Below, piece after piece: positions 46,879-58,790 of a DNA stretch of 64,000 nt. The DNA comes from Polytrichum commune (lineage: Eukaryota; Streptophyta; Polytrichopsida; Polytrichales; Polytrichaceae): contig OX485803.1 in NCBI GenBank assembly GCA_950295325.1, positions 6,758,001-6,822,000 of the forward strand, read 5' to 3'. Within the stretch, counting starts at the first letter, position 1, and each line of letters begins with the position of its first letter. The position numbers and the translations under genes are program-made. The notes below the pieces were generated by a model, which saw only the letters and a list, made by a program, of their open reading frames with translations, did not search any database and was not told the origin of the DNA.

Positions 46879-48710
46879 TACAAGTCATGAACAAATGACT
46901 TGCGTCATTGGAAACTTCTCCTCCATCACTGGAAAATTTATAAATCTACCACAGTGGTAGATTTGCATTGTTCTTTGACTAACATATGATAAATGCCTTA
47001 GTCTCATATGCTTGTAGTGTCATAGGTATTAAATATGTGGCCCTAAGCTAGAGCTTCATGATATCTAAGTAAACTCACTAGGACAACGAAAAGGAAAAAA
47101 AACCCATTCTTTATGCCTTTATTGTTTATTTTTAGACTATATGATTGAATTAGTCTAGTAGAGATAAATAGGCTCTCAACTCATATAGATTTTTTTCCAA
47201 TTTAGAGAGAGAGAGATCCGCTTGTGTTGGCGTTAATGGGAGGCGCCTTGCCTTGATCATAGATACGAGATCATATGTGAATGTGAGTGGTGAACCATAT
47301 ATAATGCATTGGAAACAAGTGTGCCTGCAACTCGTGGGTCTAGCTTCTCATGATCAAGAGGTGTTGGGCATGATCATAAAGTAGATTGGTCTCAAATGGC
47401 TTTTTTTTTTTTTTACTAATCAACTTCTCTTAGGATATGAAACATGTATGAACTAACAAATCCAAATCAAGGATGCATCCAATGTCCTCTTCATTTATGG
47501 AGCTCATATGAATATCTTATTCATTCTCAAAGTGAAGATTCTTGTGCTCACACAATAGTCGAAAGATAGGTCCTCCAATTATGTTGATTGTTGAACTTAA
47601 GTTGATTAATATATTTTGAGTACACAACCCAATCTTTTTTACACACATGTCTTTCTGGTACAAATTATTGGAGCCACACCAAACTACATGTAGCACACTA
47701 ATAGATACCCCTATCTGATCACAATACATCATAAATGCTTTGAATTACACAAGAATTTGAAATACGAAATCTTCAAGCATTTTTAGCTGCATAGCTCTTG
47801 TATCCACTTTGAATTACTAATTGAATGAGATGATTGACATGTGTCCATTCTTAACAACACACCTTGCCACCACTATATACCCCCCCCCCCCCCCCGCTTT
47901 ATATAAATGGCCGATTAAAAAGAGTGACCCCATAACGCCTACATAGTGTGCCATCCAATATATAATATGGATCGTATACTCATCGGCACTTGAAGGACAC
48001 CTTCACATAACATTCACGGGTGTCCATGGAAAACGGGAATGATTAGAACAAGCTAGGCCACAGAGTCGAGCAGCAGTGATGATTGCCCGAAATGAAATGA
48101 GGCATTAAGGTACACGATCCATAATGCCCCCGTAATTCCAAATGACACCGATAAGTTATTTAATGCAATTGTCAAAGTAAACTATTTTTAATTCCGTATT
48201 GAAGAGTCCTAGTGCTATGTTCTAGAAATTTCTCTCAAGTAGGATCAATGTCAAGCTCACTAAGGAGACTAAAGTGACAACACCGGTTGCTCATCCAAGT
48301 GGAGTGCATTTCCAACAACGTTTCTTGTGTTTTCTATCCATGCACATGGTATTTCATCCATAATATGTAAAATATATCCATGAGTAGACCGACTATGACA
48401 TATAAACACGACTAGAGGAGGTGGGTGACTTGTTGTACCTATGGCTTGTCATCCATTCTTCTCTCAATGGTTGTCTAGTTCTTAATAAAGTTATCCTTTG
48501 TTTCATTAGAAGTTTATTTGGGAGTTGGTTGTTTTGCATGCAATATTTTTCATGTTTGGAGTCGGTGTAGAGATTCAAATGAAGAACATTCTATATTGGT
48601 ACATTGAGGGCCAAAGGCATCCTAAGAGGTGTTGAGTTTTATTCAACCAACTTAATTTAGTTTCTTATGAAGACTTGATTCATTACTGTTAGGGCATACT
48701 TCAATGTGCT
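46879..48710. other. Non-coding stretch; M-family copy at about 47485-47760; C16 run
   Basis: The sequence at 47485-47760 matches 3905-4255 in the same orientation. A run of 16 C lies at 47880-47895, possibly the remnant end of a poly-G/C-ended element. No gene is recognised. Confidence 0.5.
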
Positions 48711-48719
48711 GGTTGTTCC

Positions 48720-49475
48720 CACGGGGGGGGGGGAAGGCACTCATAATAAATTTTTGGAGACACCTGCGACAACCACTTATTTTTAAGTGGGGTGTTGTCT
48801 TCAGGAATTAGAATATTAGGAGTCCTTAAAGTAGAAAAAATCTATTGAGCTTAAAGTTTTAATACCTTATTGGTAATTAGAAGTCTAGAATGCATTCGAT
48901 ATTAAATACCCTATTTTTCTTACAAATTTTTGATAGTCATTAATTTTTAGCCAAGGGGAGGGGGTGCATTGTAAATTGGCATTTTAACAACGGGATTGCA
49001 TTGTTGTAGTATGGCAAGAAGAAAACACAGTAGAAACTAATTACACCAACAATATTGTGATGAAGAATGCAAGTAGAGTGCAACCTTGAAATTTAGTGTG
49101 TTAAGAAACACAACTGTCCAACATTTTCAGGATAACAAGAGTTTGTACAATATTTGCAAAAGAATTTCAAACATCAAGTACTTTCTCAAATATACCCCTT
49201 CATGTTAACGTTTAAACATAATGGATTTCAAAGTATCCTTAATGAAGGGAAACCTTCATTGAATTAAATTGAGCCCTTCATCTTCTTTGATGAAGCAGAT
49301 TGTGACCCCTTACACATGTTACATTGCATGGTATTTTTTTTATAATTGGTTTCCAACATTAATCTGCCCTTATATTTTATATAGAATTCTTCAAAATTTC
49401 ATCTCGAATGAATATTAAATACCCTATATTTTATTGCAGGCTGTTTCTAAAATACCGCTAGTGCACCCCCCGGGC
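48720..49475. mobile_element. hAT-type MITE of about 757 bp with poly-G end (F)
   Basis: Left end CACGGGGGGGG; right end CCCCCCGGGC. The flanks carry GGTTGTTC(C) at 48711-48719 and 49476-49484, an 8- or 9-bp duplication. AAATACCCTAT motifs lie inside both ends, as in the E and 26952 elements. No coding region is seen. Confidence 0.7.
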
Positions 49476-49484
49476 GGTTGTTCC

Positions 49485-50136
49485 GGCGAAGCAAAAACAA
49501 ACTTAGTCAATATTGGCGAAGCAATGGGTGGTAAGCTTATCTCCAAGCATCTTCTTGGCCAAGCATTCTCATATGAACTAGGAGGGTAACATACCAAGGA
49601 GGATATTTGTCTTGTTGTCAAAAATGCAAGTTAGAATGTAGTTTTTATTGCTTTTATCCATTTTGAATGTTCTACGACTAGATTCATAATTTATCATGGT
49701 TGAACTTTGTATGTTGAAATTTTAAAAGAGATAAAACATGAAAACTCCCAGCAAGGTTTGAATAACAAGAACATGCTATCATGAATTCTTTAGTGTGAAT
49801 TACAACAATGACAAGTCCACACCAACTGGTTCATGCAATTTTCGTTATGTGCACACAAATGAAAGCCAAATTCCGGCATGGGAATGGAGAAGCTCTTCAA
49901 ACTTCAACTGCCACCCTACAGTTGTACCAGTTGTTACTTCTTGATTTTTGGATAAAAATAGTGCTCCCTCCCATGTGAAAAGGTGTCCATCATTTTAGCA
50001 TATAGTGTTTTTCACCGACTTCTCTGGCACATGAAAGTATACCCATTTGTGGTGCCCAATAACTTAGCAAAAAGAAAATAAAGTAGAAATCCATGTCATG
50101 ACATAAGCGAGGTATTCTTTGACACATGGCTAACAT
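49485..50136. other. Non-coding stretch
   Basis: Nothing is recognised between the two elements. Confidence 0.4.
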
Positions 50137-50139
50137 GTA

Positions 50140-50792
50140 CAGTAATCTCCCACTTAAGTACGCACCTGTTTAAGTACGCGTCAACGTTAAGTGCACAATT
50201 TTTTTAACAAAAATCAGGGTTCATATTTTATTGTTTGAACATGTCATGTATAGTCATTTTTTGCGATTGCATGAGTTTTTTACGTTTGAGATTCAATGTC
50301 AGTTTCTTAACGTTTCGCCGAAACATCTCAAAGGATCATCGCTGTTCATCATTCATATGTTTGACATCTTCAGTTTGAACATCAGAGCAAAGCAATTGGT
50401 CGTCGCTGTTGAGGATAGTGTTGTGTAGAGCTTCAAAGCCTTTGAAGTCGGTAGCACTTTGGGATTTAGCAAATGTCTCGATAGGCTCTCGTAACAAATG
50501 ATTCGTTGCAATATGTTCTCCCGATTGTCCCAGACTTTCCAGTTGGCGCCTTCACTGACTTTATACTCTGGCCCCAACGCTTGCTTGCTCGGCCCGTTCG
50601 GCTTGCTCAACTTTGCTATGATTTCACATCGTTGGGCATCGGTCAAGCTGGTTGCCTTAGGTTTCATCTGTTTCCCGTTATGATTCATCAATCAGAGGGT
50701 CTAAAAAACGATATGAGTAAAGTACGCACCTACCAACTAAGTGCACACCAATGACTCTGGTTCAAAATGCGTACTTAAGCGGGAGATTACTG
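50140..50792 (-). mobile_element. pogo-type element, TA target, transposase remnant
   Basis: The ends CAGTAATCTCCCACTTAAGT and near-identical complement (about 25 of 26 bases) are flanked by TA (50138-50139, 50793-50794). CAGT ends and a TA target match the pogo branch of Tc1/mariner. On the minus strand it keeps part of a transposase (50691-50353). At 653 bp it lacks the catalytic DDE region, so it is non-autonomous. Confidence 0.88.
50353..50691 (-). pseudogene. pogo/CENP-B-like transposase, N-terminal fragment
   Basis: The frame begins MMNHNGKQMKPKATSLTDAQ and continues REIIAKL-like sequence (RCEIIAKLSKPNGPSK), then KVSEGANWKVWDNRENILQR. This matches the layout of the psq/CENP-B-type helix-turn-helix that binds pogo ends: a basic lead, DAQ-R-EII, SK-x-L, VSEG, then W-x-NRE-IL. 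After about residue 75 the similarity fades and a stop follows; no second DNA-binding domain or catalytic DD(D/E) core is present. Confidence 0.75.
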
Positions 50793-50794
50793 TA

Positions 50795-52932
50795 TCGTAG
50801 TAGTGCATAGAAGAAGTTCTCTTGAAGAAGGTTGCTCTCTCGTGTTGCTCTAGGTTAGTTTTACAAGTACATGTTTTGGTTGGTTAATTCAAATCTTGGC
50901 TTGGTAGTTATAATTAACAAATAGAAAGTGTAGTGAGGTCACTTTAGATCGATAGATGTATTATATGATTAATGTGGCCTGTGGCATCATCACATTGTTC
51001 AACCATCACAAGGAGCTATGTGTAACTTGTGAATATAAGAGGAAACATTCATCCATAAGCTTTGGATGCACCAAATTCATGTTGAAATTGTTAGCTCATT
51101 GTGGGATTATTTTACATATAAAAAAACAACTCAATAGAGTAACCATAAAATCACCTAAGGTTGGGACCAACTCGAGTTCTCTAAAGGAATCTTTCATATT
51201 TTTCACTTCCAATACTTGTGTCATTGATTCACAAAAACTCTAGAGAGGCAAGTCGTCTTGCTCTACATGAGGATGCCGGTGCCTAAAACTCGAAGAAGCT
51301 TTTCAAGACTTTCCAATTACACTTAAACAAGGCATTAAAGATTTTGACTCTAGTTTATCCCCACATTTCACAATCAAAATGAAGGTTGAAATATTTTATG
51401 ACATTTGCATGGAACATGTGTCTTATTATATCACGTTTCAACAATTTATTACTTGCATGAGCATGAGTTGAGCACATATGTGAATGTGAAAGCTAAACTA
51501 TGTGGCCCTATGTGGACACTTCCAACTTCACATACAATTTTGGTTGTTGGATCAATCATGAATTGTCCCATCTGGTTAGCAATTCCAAAACAATGACAAA
51601 AAGAAAACACCTAGAAAGTTTGAAAAAACTCGAATGCATTATGAGATAATGAGATATATATATATATATTGCTGCGTACCCTGTAAGTACATAAGAGTAG
51701 ATGTGAAGGGTGATAAGACAAACTAAAGATTGCTCGTATCTATGATGTGACAAAAGCCTTGACTCATAAGATTGCCATCTTCAAGCTGAAAGCTAAGCCT
51801 ATTAAGTTAATGCTGTAACATTTTTACGTTACCCAAGCATCTCCGTTAAGGATTAAAGTTACTTTCCAACTCTGACCCACGGCCCATCCTTTGAAGCTCC
51901 TCAAGATTTTGAAATCGCTGGCTTGATTTTTTACCCCAGCGATCCCTCTCACCCCGGCTCGATTTGATAGGGTTCAACAAATGTCGATCAAGATCTAAGT
52001 ACTATTCATCCAAGACTTAAGTAAGCCAAAAATAATAGTGGATATGAGAGAATTGATTGTGCCATCATCAACACATGCAATTGAAAGAAGCAAAATTAGA
52101 AGCACATGATGGAATTTTACACTTTCATACATGTTTTGAGAAGTCATGTGGTCAAAACATCATTTTAGGATATGTTTGCATTTCACATTGTACAATGATA
52201 TAGTGTATGTATCCCGGGAGGTGGACTTTTCATTGGAAATCTAAATGACATGCGTGGATACTATGAAATTGAACCCCCTTTACACAAGAAGTTTATAAAG
52301 AAAAATAATTTGTAAAAACCTAACTCCCAAATGCGAACCCTGACAAGAATGAACAAGGTTGTCATTAAACATACTATTCCCATATGACAACAATGGATGA
52401 TGTGATTTGGATCAAACTAACACATCTACTATCAAATTTTCCCCTAAACCTTTAAGGCCCTCTTTTGTACATCTAGATTTCCTCCAAAATTCTCAATAAC
52501 CTTTCCAGATTTGAAAATAAAATAAAATAAAAAATCTTCCTTAATTGTACTATGTATGGTAATATTTCAAACAAATACCCCTTCTTACCTTCACGTTAGT
52601 TCGTACATGTTATGAAAAGTCCCACCCCTGGGATCTGTTTACCCTAAAATCATGTTAACAAATTTATTTAGTTCATGAATGGGATGAGTTTATGTCAGTT
52701 TCATCATAAGTTGTGTTGATGAAACTACATGTATATAGATGTGTTCAGTATATTTACTAAGCTCAGTGTTCATGCACGACTCTAGATTGTTTTGATGCCT
52801 GGGTTTGCACGTTTGCACACTATGAATTGAAATACCCTCCGCAACTTATTCGACATATTTAACATTGAGTTTGAATGGATGCTAATTTGAGGATGTTGAT
52901 GTGAGGTAAGGTATGTGACCCATAACAAACAT
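50795..52932. other. Non-coding stretch
   Basis: It contains a (TA)n tract near 51656-51670 and a dispersed-repeat phrase near 51515-51575 shared with 35200. No gene is recognised. Confidence 0.45.
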
Positions 52933-52935
52933 TTA

Positions 52936-53519
52936 GGAGTTGTTTACACCATGGACTGTGAAGTCATCCCAAGGCCTTGTAAAATATGTGATTGGTTGTT
53001 GAACTCGTCCTGAGATCACTTCGGTTTACACCAAGGAAAAAAATGTTAGAGTGACCATGAAGTTCGAGGTCCTCAGAAGATGTATTTTAAGGCTTATATT
53101 ATCCACTGACATGGTCCTAGGGGTTTTGTGGTGGGAGAGGCAAAAGAGGTGCTTTGATAGAAAAAGACAGGGGCCCATGGCAGAAAAATGTTGTTATAAT
53201 AAAATTTTAATTAATTTTATTTAGGGAAAGAGAAGACGAAGACAAGAGAAGACAAGAGAATGGTCAAACTTGATTTGTTTTTTTAAAAAAAAACTACCCT
53301 TTTTGGACATATGTTAAAAAAAATCAACACATTCACTTTTTGATGCATGGTCATTGCTCTTGATCCACAGTTGGTTTACACCTAGTGAGGGGCTCAAAGG
53401 CTTTGTAAATTATTAAACAAAAAAAAAATTGGACCATGGAAGTTGGACAATGAAGTCGGACCAGGGAGAATGGCCATCTTCCATGGTCTGACTTCATGGT
53501 CCATGGTGTAAACCAACCC
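52936..53519. mobile_element. PIF/Harbinger-type MITE, copy G2 (diverged)
   Basis: The left end GGAGTTGTTTACACCATGGA and complement of the right end GGGTTGGTTTACACCATGGA resemble the 23757 element. Interior blocks match in inverted order (ACTTCGGTTTACAC; GAGTGACCATG). The flanks are TTA and TGA, a mutated 3-bp target. It is non-coding and older than G1. Confidence 0.75.
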
Positions 53520-53522
53520 TGA

Positions 53523-54353
53523 ACGGGGAGTAATGTATGGCTTTCCTTGACCGAAATCAAAATCCTATGAGCATTATATAGTACTGCCAATTTGCTCAAG
53601 TGTTTGTTGCAGTTCATATATGTCTTAAGTAAAAAAAGATCCATAATGAACAATTTTGGTTTGCTAAGAGTGGAACACACACTGTAACTTCAATATAATT
53701 TAAGATTGTAAAGTTAGCTCTAGTCACATTCTTTTTCATCATCAATAATGCAGTTTTAAAGAGAAATTGTGGTTGAAATTAATCATCAAATTGGGAACAT
53801 TTGAGTAAAAAATATGTGAAAATCTTTTCAGCATGACATCTATCACCTCACCTACATTTACATCCCCATCCATCCTCCCAAGTGTATGTTGATGCAACCT
53901 GAACCTGTCAACTAAAGCTCGGAGTGCAGACATGAGCATGAGCTTCAAGGGCCAGCTACACAATACACCAGACAATTCGGGTAGATGTATCAATTTCACT
54001 ACAGTAGTGGTATCGTCTCCCACAGCCCTGATACGCGGGGCGCTGGACAGTGGTGATGAACTTGCAGCCCAATCTGCAATCCAATCTGAGTACCTGAGGC
54101 GGCTGGGGCTAAACTACATAGAGCGGAACTGGCCTGCTCAAATCTTCACTCCGAGCTTTCCATCTCTTGCTCCAGATCTCTGGCTGTCGATCACAAAGTC
54201 CCCTTAGTTGGATGCAGGTGCGGGTTCAAGTTGCTTTGGATCCTTGAGCTGCAGCGGAGTAGTAGTGATCACTTGTTGCTGGCTAGTTGAGTCCTGAGCC
54301 CTGGCCTGCAGGTCTGCCCATTAGAGAGAGTGCTGCAGCAGAAGCAAGCAGCC
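53523..54353 (+). promoter_or_regulatory. Upstream and leader region of the BURP gene
   Basis: GC rises from about 53930 towards the start codon. Open frames here on both strands (53932-54207 plus; 53742-54023 minus) have no ATG-plus-domain support. The last 150 bases look like a leader, ending GCAGCCATGG. No firm TATA box was identified. Confidence 0.35.
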
Positions 54354-56150
54354 ATGGCGGTCACTGCGTTCAGATTCTCTGCGTTCCTCTTGGTATGTTA
54401 CATTGGCAACTACCGAATTGGGTATTGGAGTGAGCTAGAGTGGGTACTACTGTGGCAAGTATGATGCATGTGCACTAGTTAGATTTTCGTGAACTTGGAG
54501 GATTGTGCAGCTGGACTAAGTTGATGCGGCCGGGTTGGTGTTAGCATTGCAGTGATCAGTTGGTCCGATACAATGCGTGAGATGTGGAATGTGGAGTAAT
54601 ATTTGTAGTGGTTGAGCTGATGGGGTGAGGTTGTTGCTGCTGAGCTGGTTTCTGCACCTAATTGAACTGTCGTCCTGGTGGCCGCAATGGTATGATGGTA
54701 TTGGAGGGAATCGATCAATACTGCTCTCGAAAAGTGGGACCAGTGTGCCGGCTTTGATTAATAATTGGGGAGTAATGAGAGTCACCGAGGTCATATATAT
54801 GGCTGTTGTGCGAGATATTTATGTAGTCTGAAAGGTTCTTCGATAATTATATCTGGTGAGATGAGAATGCACAAAAACCGCATCCTGTGTGTCTGCAAGT
54901 CAGGTGTAGAAAAACAAAATGTTCTTCTTCGGTGCGGATTGAAATGGTTGTTACGGAGGTCAGTCGTTGAGAACGGCTGTCACTGGCTGTTGTCGTGGGC
55001 AATCAATCTGTGCAAGAAGTTTTGCGCTATGAAATGATGACGTTTTAAAACCAAAGAAGTAAAGAGGTTCACCTTATAACTTCGGTTGTCGATATTGTTC
55101 GAACTGCCGCAGGTGATGATCATCAAGACTTTATTCACTGCATCGATTGCTGCCGGAACCCTCGACGCTGACTCCACCATCACTCTCTGGAGCTCCGTCT
55201 TCCCCACTCTCCCCATGCCAGAGCCCCTTCGAGAGGCCGTCTCGCCGCTGGAGGACGCAGACCCCGCCGCAACCCGGTTCGCAGCTGCAGTTTCGCGCGG
55301 TGCAGTCTTCCCCTCCACCAGTACAGCCTTTTGCGACGCCGCAGGGCTCATCTGCGATGAAAACATCGAGGTTTCATCCTACTCCCTCCACCACGAGACA
55401 ACTACTACTACACATGCATCTCGAGCGGCATCGATCAAGACCATCAACGATTTTCAGTTCGATTTCTTCCTGGAGTCGCAGCTGGTGGAGGGCAACACCA
55501 TGCGGTTGGCAGAGAACCTCCACGACCCTATTCCCGTCCGAGCCTTTCTCCCCCGTGTGGTTGCGGAAGCTTTACCCGCCTTGACCACCTCCAATCTCCC
55601 CAAGCTCAGACAGATTTTCAACGTCCACGAAACCTCCCCCATGGCCACGATGATGGGTACGGCGGCCTACTTGTGCGAGAACCCAGCTCTTCCCGGGGAA
55701 GAGAAGGAGTGCCCTATGACCGTAGACGCTATGGCCCAGTTCGTGGCCTCCCAGCTCGGATCCACCTCGGTCGCGGCCCTCTCCACCGCGGGAGCACCCA
55801 CCACCGTGCCGGTTAAGCCGGCCCCGGTGAAGATTGAGAGCTTCACGAAACGCAGTTTGAGCGAAGGCGAGCACATCATAATCTGTCATAGCCTTATGTT
55901 TCCTTCCGCCCTGTACTACTGCCACCATGTGACCGGTACCAAAGTTGTGCAAGCTTCCCTCCGAGTAGATTCAGAGCAAGAAGGTGATTCAGGCTCCGTC
56001 ATTGCTGCAGTGGGGATCTGTCACCTCGACACAAGCTTGTGGGCGTCTGAGCATCCGGCCTTCACAAAGCTCAACATCCCCCGGGGTGCTGAGGCTTGCC
56101 ACTGGATCTCCCAACAGGACATTGTGTGGGTTTCGACCTCCACCCAGTAA
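54354..56150 (+). CDS. BURP-domain secreted protein
   Basis: Exon 1 (54354-54392) encodes MAVTAFRFSAFLL; exon 2 (55113-56150) follows a CCGCAG acceptor in phase 0, giving 358 aa. The join makes one hydrophobic signal peptide (residues 1 to about 28), split by a 720-bp intron. A variable linker (30-125) precedes the BURP domain (about 131-352): FFLE, AFLPRVVAEALP, NLPKLRQIFNV, the Cys pair at 201 and 213 (CENPALPGEEKEC), and four Cys-His pairs at 271, 283, 316 and 342. The first spacing is the standard CH-X10-CH; the second is 31 residues, longer than the usual 25-27, and the third 24. BURP proteins are plant-only, secreted or wall-linked, and tied to development and stress. No repeats or subfamily-specific linker place it in the RD22, USP, BNM2 or PG1-beta groups. 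The exon is much richer in GC than its flanks. Confidence 0.92.
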
Positions 56151-56684
56151 ACCCTTACACCGAACTTGCAATTGCTGCGGTGGTGGCAGCACCCGATCAT
56201 GCATGCAGGCGTCCATGTCAAGATTTGGCGATTGTTTCTTGATCGACAGATTCAAGACATCATGTGGAATGCTGCTGCAGGCACATTGAATCAATCTGGT
56301 TACTCGTTGATGGTTATGAGTGGCATGGATGAAGTTTTTGGTCCATGTTGCTATAGAGCTCCCTGTAGTCACACGATATATCTCGCCGTAGTAATAGATT
56401 CTCAATTTCGTTGATTTTTGGACAGCACATGATTAAGTTGATTCATCATGCAGGATTCCTGTAAATATTATTAGAAGAAAGTGGTGGTGTAGTTCCTTGC
56501 TTTTTGAGCAAGGGCTAGACTGCGACTTTGGTCATGTGCTGGCAGTTTTTTGGTGATCAGGATGAGCGTGACTGAAGGTATAGTAGGTTAGGAATTGAGG
56601 GGATAATTCCCAACTTATCTGCTCCAGTTTTACGCAACTCCCGAATCCAGGCTTCGGAGTATAGCTAGATGTAGACCGATTCGA

Positions 56685-57230
56685 GACTATGAGAGTGGAG
56701 CTCTGTAGTTTCGGAGGGCTGTTCAGCTGTGATCCACTCTCAGTTCATGAGATACTTCTAATTATTTCGTACATGGAGCTCATTAATTGATGGCATGATG
56801 GTTGCATTTATCTTTATTTTGTAGCGTTTGTCAATCATGATGTTTTGTTGATCTGGAACTCTGGGTGGGTGATTTGTGCATGAATATGTTGACGACTGTA
56901 GATTGCGCACTGATCTTTTGGATCCGTACCTGTGATGAGACACCGAGAAACTGTGAGTGGAGACAACGTAAGATGGGGCTTGCAGTTTTGGAACACTGTT
57001 AATTATAAACTTTGATTCACTCTCAATCTATGATATACTTTAAATTGTACATGGAAGTACTCATTGATTGCTGGCATGATGGTCGAATTTGTTTTAATTT
57101 TACTTTTGTGTTGTTCTTATTATTATTAAGATGTCTTGTTGATGATCTTGAACTCCAGCTATAAAATTTCGGGCACAGATATCTCGTTGACTTTTGATTA
57201 CACAACGATCTTTCTGATCAGTTTGTGATG
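56685..57230. repeat. Two-copy diverged direct repeat downstream of the BURP gene
   Basis: A unit of about 260 bases beginning GAGAGTGGAG or GTGAGTGGAG (56690, 56957) contains, in order, CACTCTCA, ATGAGATACTT, TACATGGA, ATTGATGGCATGATGGT, GTTGATCTGGAACT and ACTGATCTTT. Both copies share this order with many substitutions. They probably cover 3' flank or untranslated sequence. Confidence 0.75.
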
Positions 57231-57235
57231 GCTTT

Positions 57236-58690
57236 GGTCAGGCTCTTCTGTGTGAACAAGAGCTTAAAATATTAAAGTCATTATGATATCATATTCTGCC
57301 CACTAATCGTGATCTCCAGCCCTTCAGAAACTTATTTGCACTTGTGTGATGGATATCAGACCTCTGTAATCTGAATTTGCATGGGTGTGCTTGCATGGGT
57401 GCAGTTGAGGATCTGACAACTAGGTATTAGCCTGTTGCCGCCTAGTTTTAGCGACAGGCATTCAGGCTTCAGCAGAAAGTTATATATGGTGAATATTTCC
57501 CTGGCAGTTTTCCAGACCAAAAGCGTCAAGCTAGAGTTTTGTGAACAAAGGTCTGTTACACATCATTGGTATTATTATCATCATTGTTATTACTATGGGA
57601 TATGCAGAGAAGTGAGTTCCTGTCGATAGGACATTGTCCAATGGAAGTTCAAACTGGTGGAAGCTGATTGTGGCACCTGGTAAAGTAGATGTGCCTCTTT
57701 TTGATCGGACACTTATATTTGAGTGGTAGATGTGCATTGATGTGATTGGATTACATGCTCAGAATGTGATAACCATTCTAGGTTCAATGGTCAACTTAAT
57801 TGGGGGAACCTATATGACCACTTAATGAACATGAAAAACATCACTTTAAGAATTAATAAGATAATTATTTGAGCTCTAAAAATGATGAGAAAAGTGATTA
57901 CAACCTTGATTTGGATATGCTAACCATCTTACTCTCATCATATGTTCATATCCTATGAGTAGTGGGCTAGTCAGAAAAAGTATCCATTCAGGAACCATCT
58001 GCCTTACAAGATCACTCAGCTTTACCGACCTCGGAAGGATATCATGGCCCAAGGTATCCTAAATGGGGGTGTGCATGGGGATTGGGTAGGCCTTTTGTCT
58101 GGCCCTAGAGACTCAGTTCCCCAGTACTGGGTGATTGATTAAGGCTACTTGTTTTGCGTGAACATGAGTGCGGGTGGATTGTGATAGACTCGGTGAAGGT
58201 TTGGTGAAGGATCAAGGTTTGTGGCGTTTGACAAAATTTGATGCACGATTTGTAGCATCTTTGAGCATGCCGAACAATGTTTTTTCTGACAAACATCTCA
58301 TTAGAGACTTGAGAAACTTCATTTGGACCTAGGTGTATTTGCGTAACTTTCTCATATGGAAAGAGCAGTACGATTTGACCTTGAAATAATCCTAAGTAGT
58401 GGTAAAAGCAAAAAAATCATCATGTCACATGAGAATCCTTTACTGTGTAAGATGTGATTAAGTAACATATCAAGTTGGAGGATGAGAAAGCCTGTGAAGG
58501 TGTCCTTAATAGTATGTGATGTGGTTTCATGTGTTTAGGGGATGATTGCTTATTAAAGGAATTTGTGGTTCATTGGGCAGACAAAAGTTTCGTCATGAGA
58601 GAAAGCGTAGCATTTGTCTTAAGAAAATCACAACAAAAAATCTGGAAGGTCAGTCATGGGTTCTAATAATTAGTGCTTTTGGAGGGCCCA
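57236..58690. other. Non-coding stretch; M-family repeat at about 57755-57975
   Basis: The sequence at 57755-57975 matches 31620-31840. No gene is recognised. Confidence 0.45.
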
Positions 58691-58697
58691 ATTTCAG

Positions 58698-58790
58698 GGC
58701 TGGAACGAACCAACCCGTACACTGGTTCCTTAGAGGCAAAGGTTTAGGCATCCAACAAGGAACGAGTGTATGGGTTGGTTCGCCCAAATC
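58698..58790. mobile_element. 93-bp foldback MITE H2
   Basis: It is the same length and nearly the same sequence as 46367-46459. The long arms are GAACGAACCAACCCGTACAC and the complement of GTGTATGGGTTGGTTCG. Flanks CAATTTCAG and CAGGTTCAG match at 7 of 9 positions, consistent with a decayed 9-bp duplication. Confidence 0.82.

Noticed and set aside
47880..47895. Poly-C run as an element end
   Set aside because: The flanks do not match the E family interior and no duplication is seen.
53742..54207. Overlapping frames on both strands upstream of the BURP gene
   Set aside because: Both are open without recognisable domains; the minus frame begins at a non-ATG codon. Probably GC-driven leader or promoter sequence.
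55147..55952. Long open frames overlapping the BURP exon in other frames (55147-55584 plus, 55572-55952 minus)
   Set aside because: They are shadows of the GC-rich BURP coding sequence, which has clear domain support.
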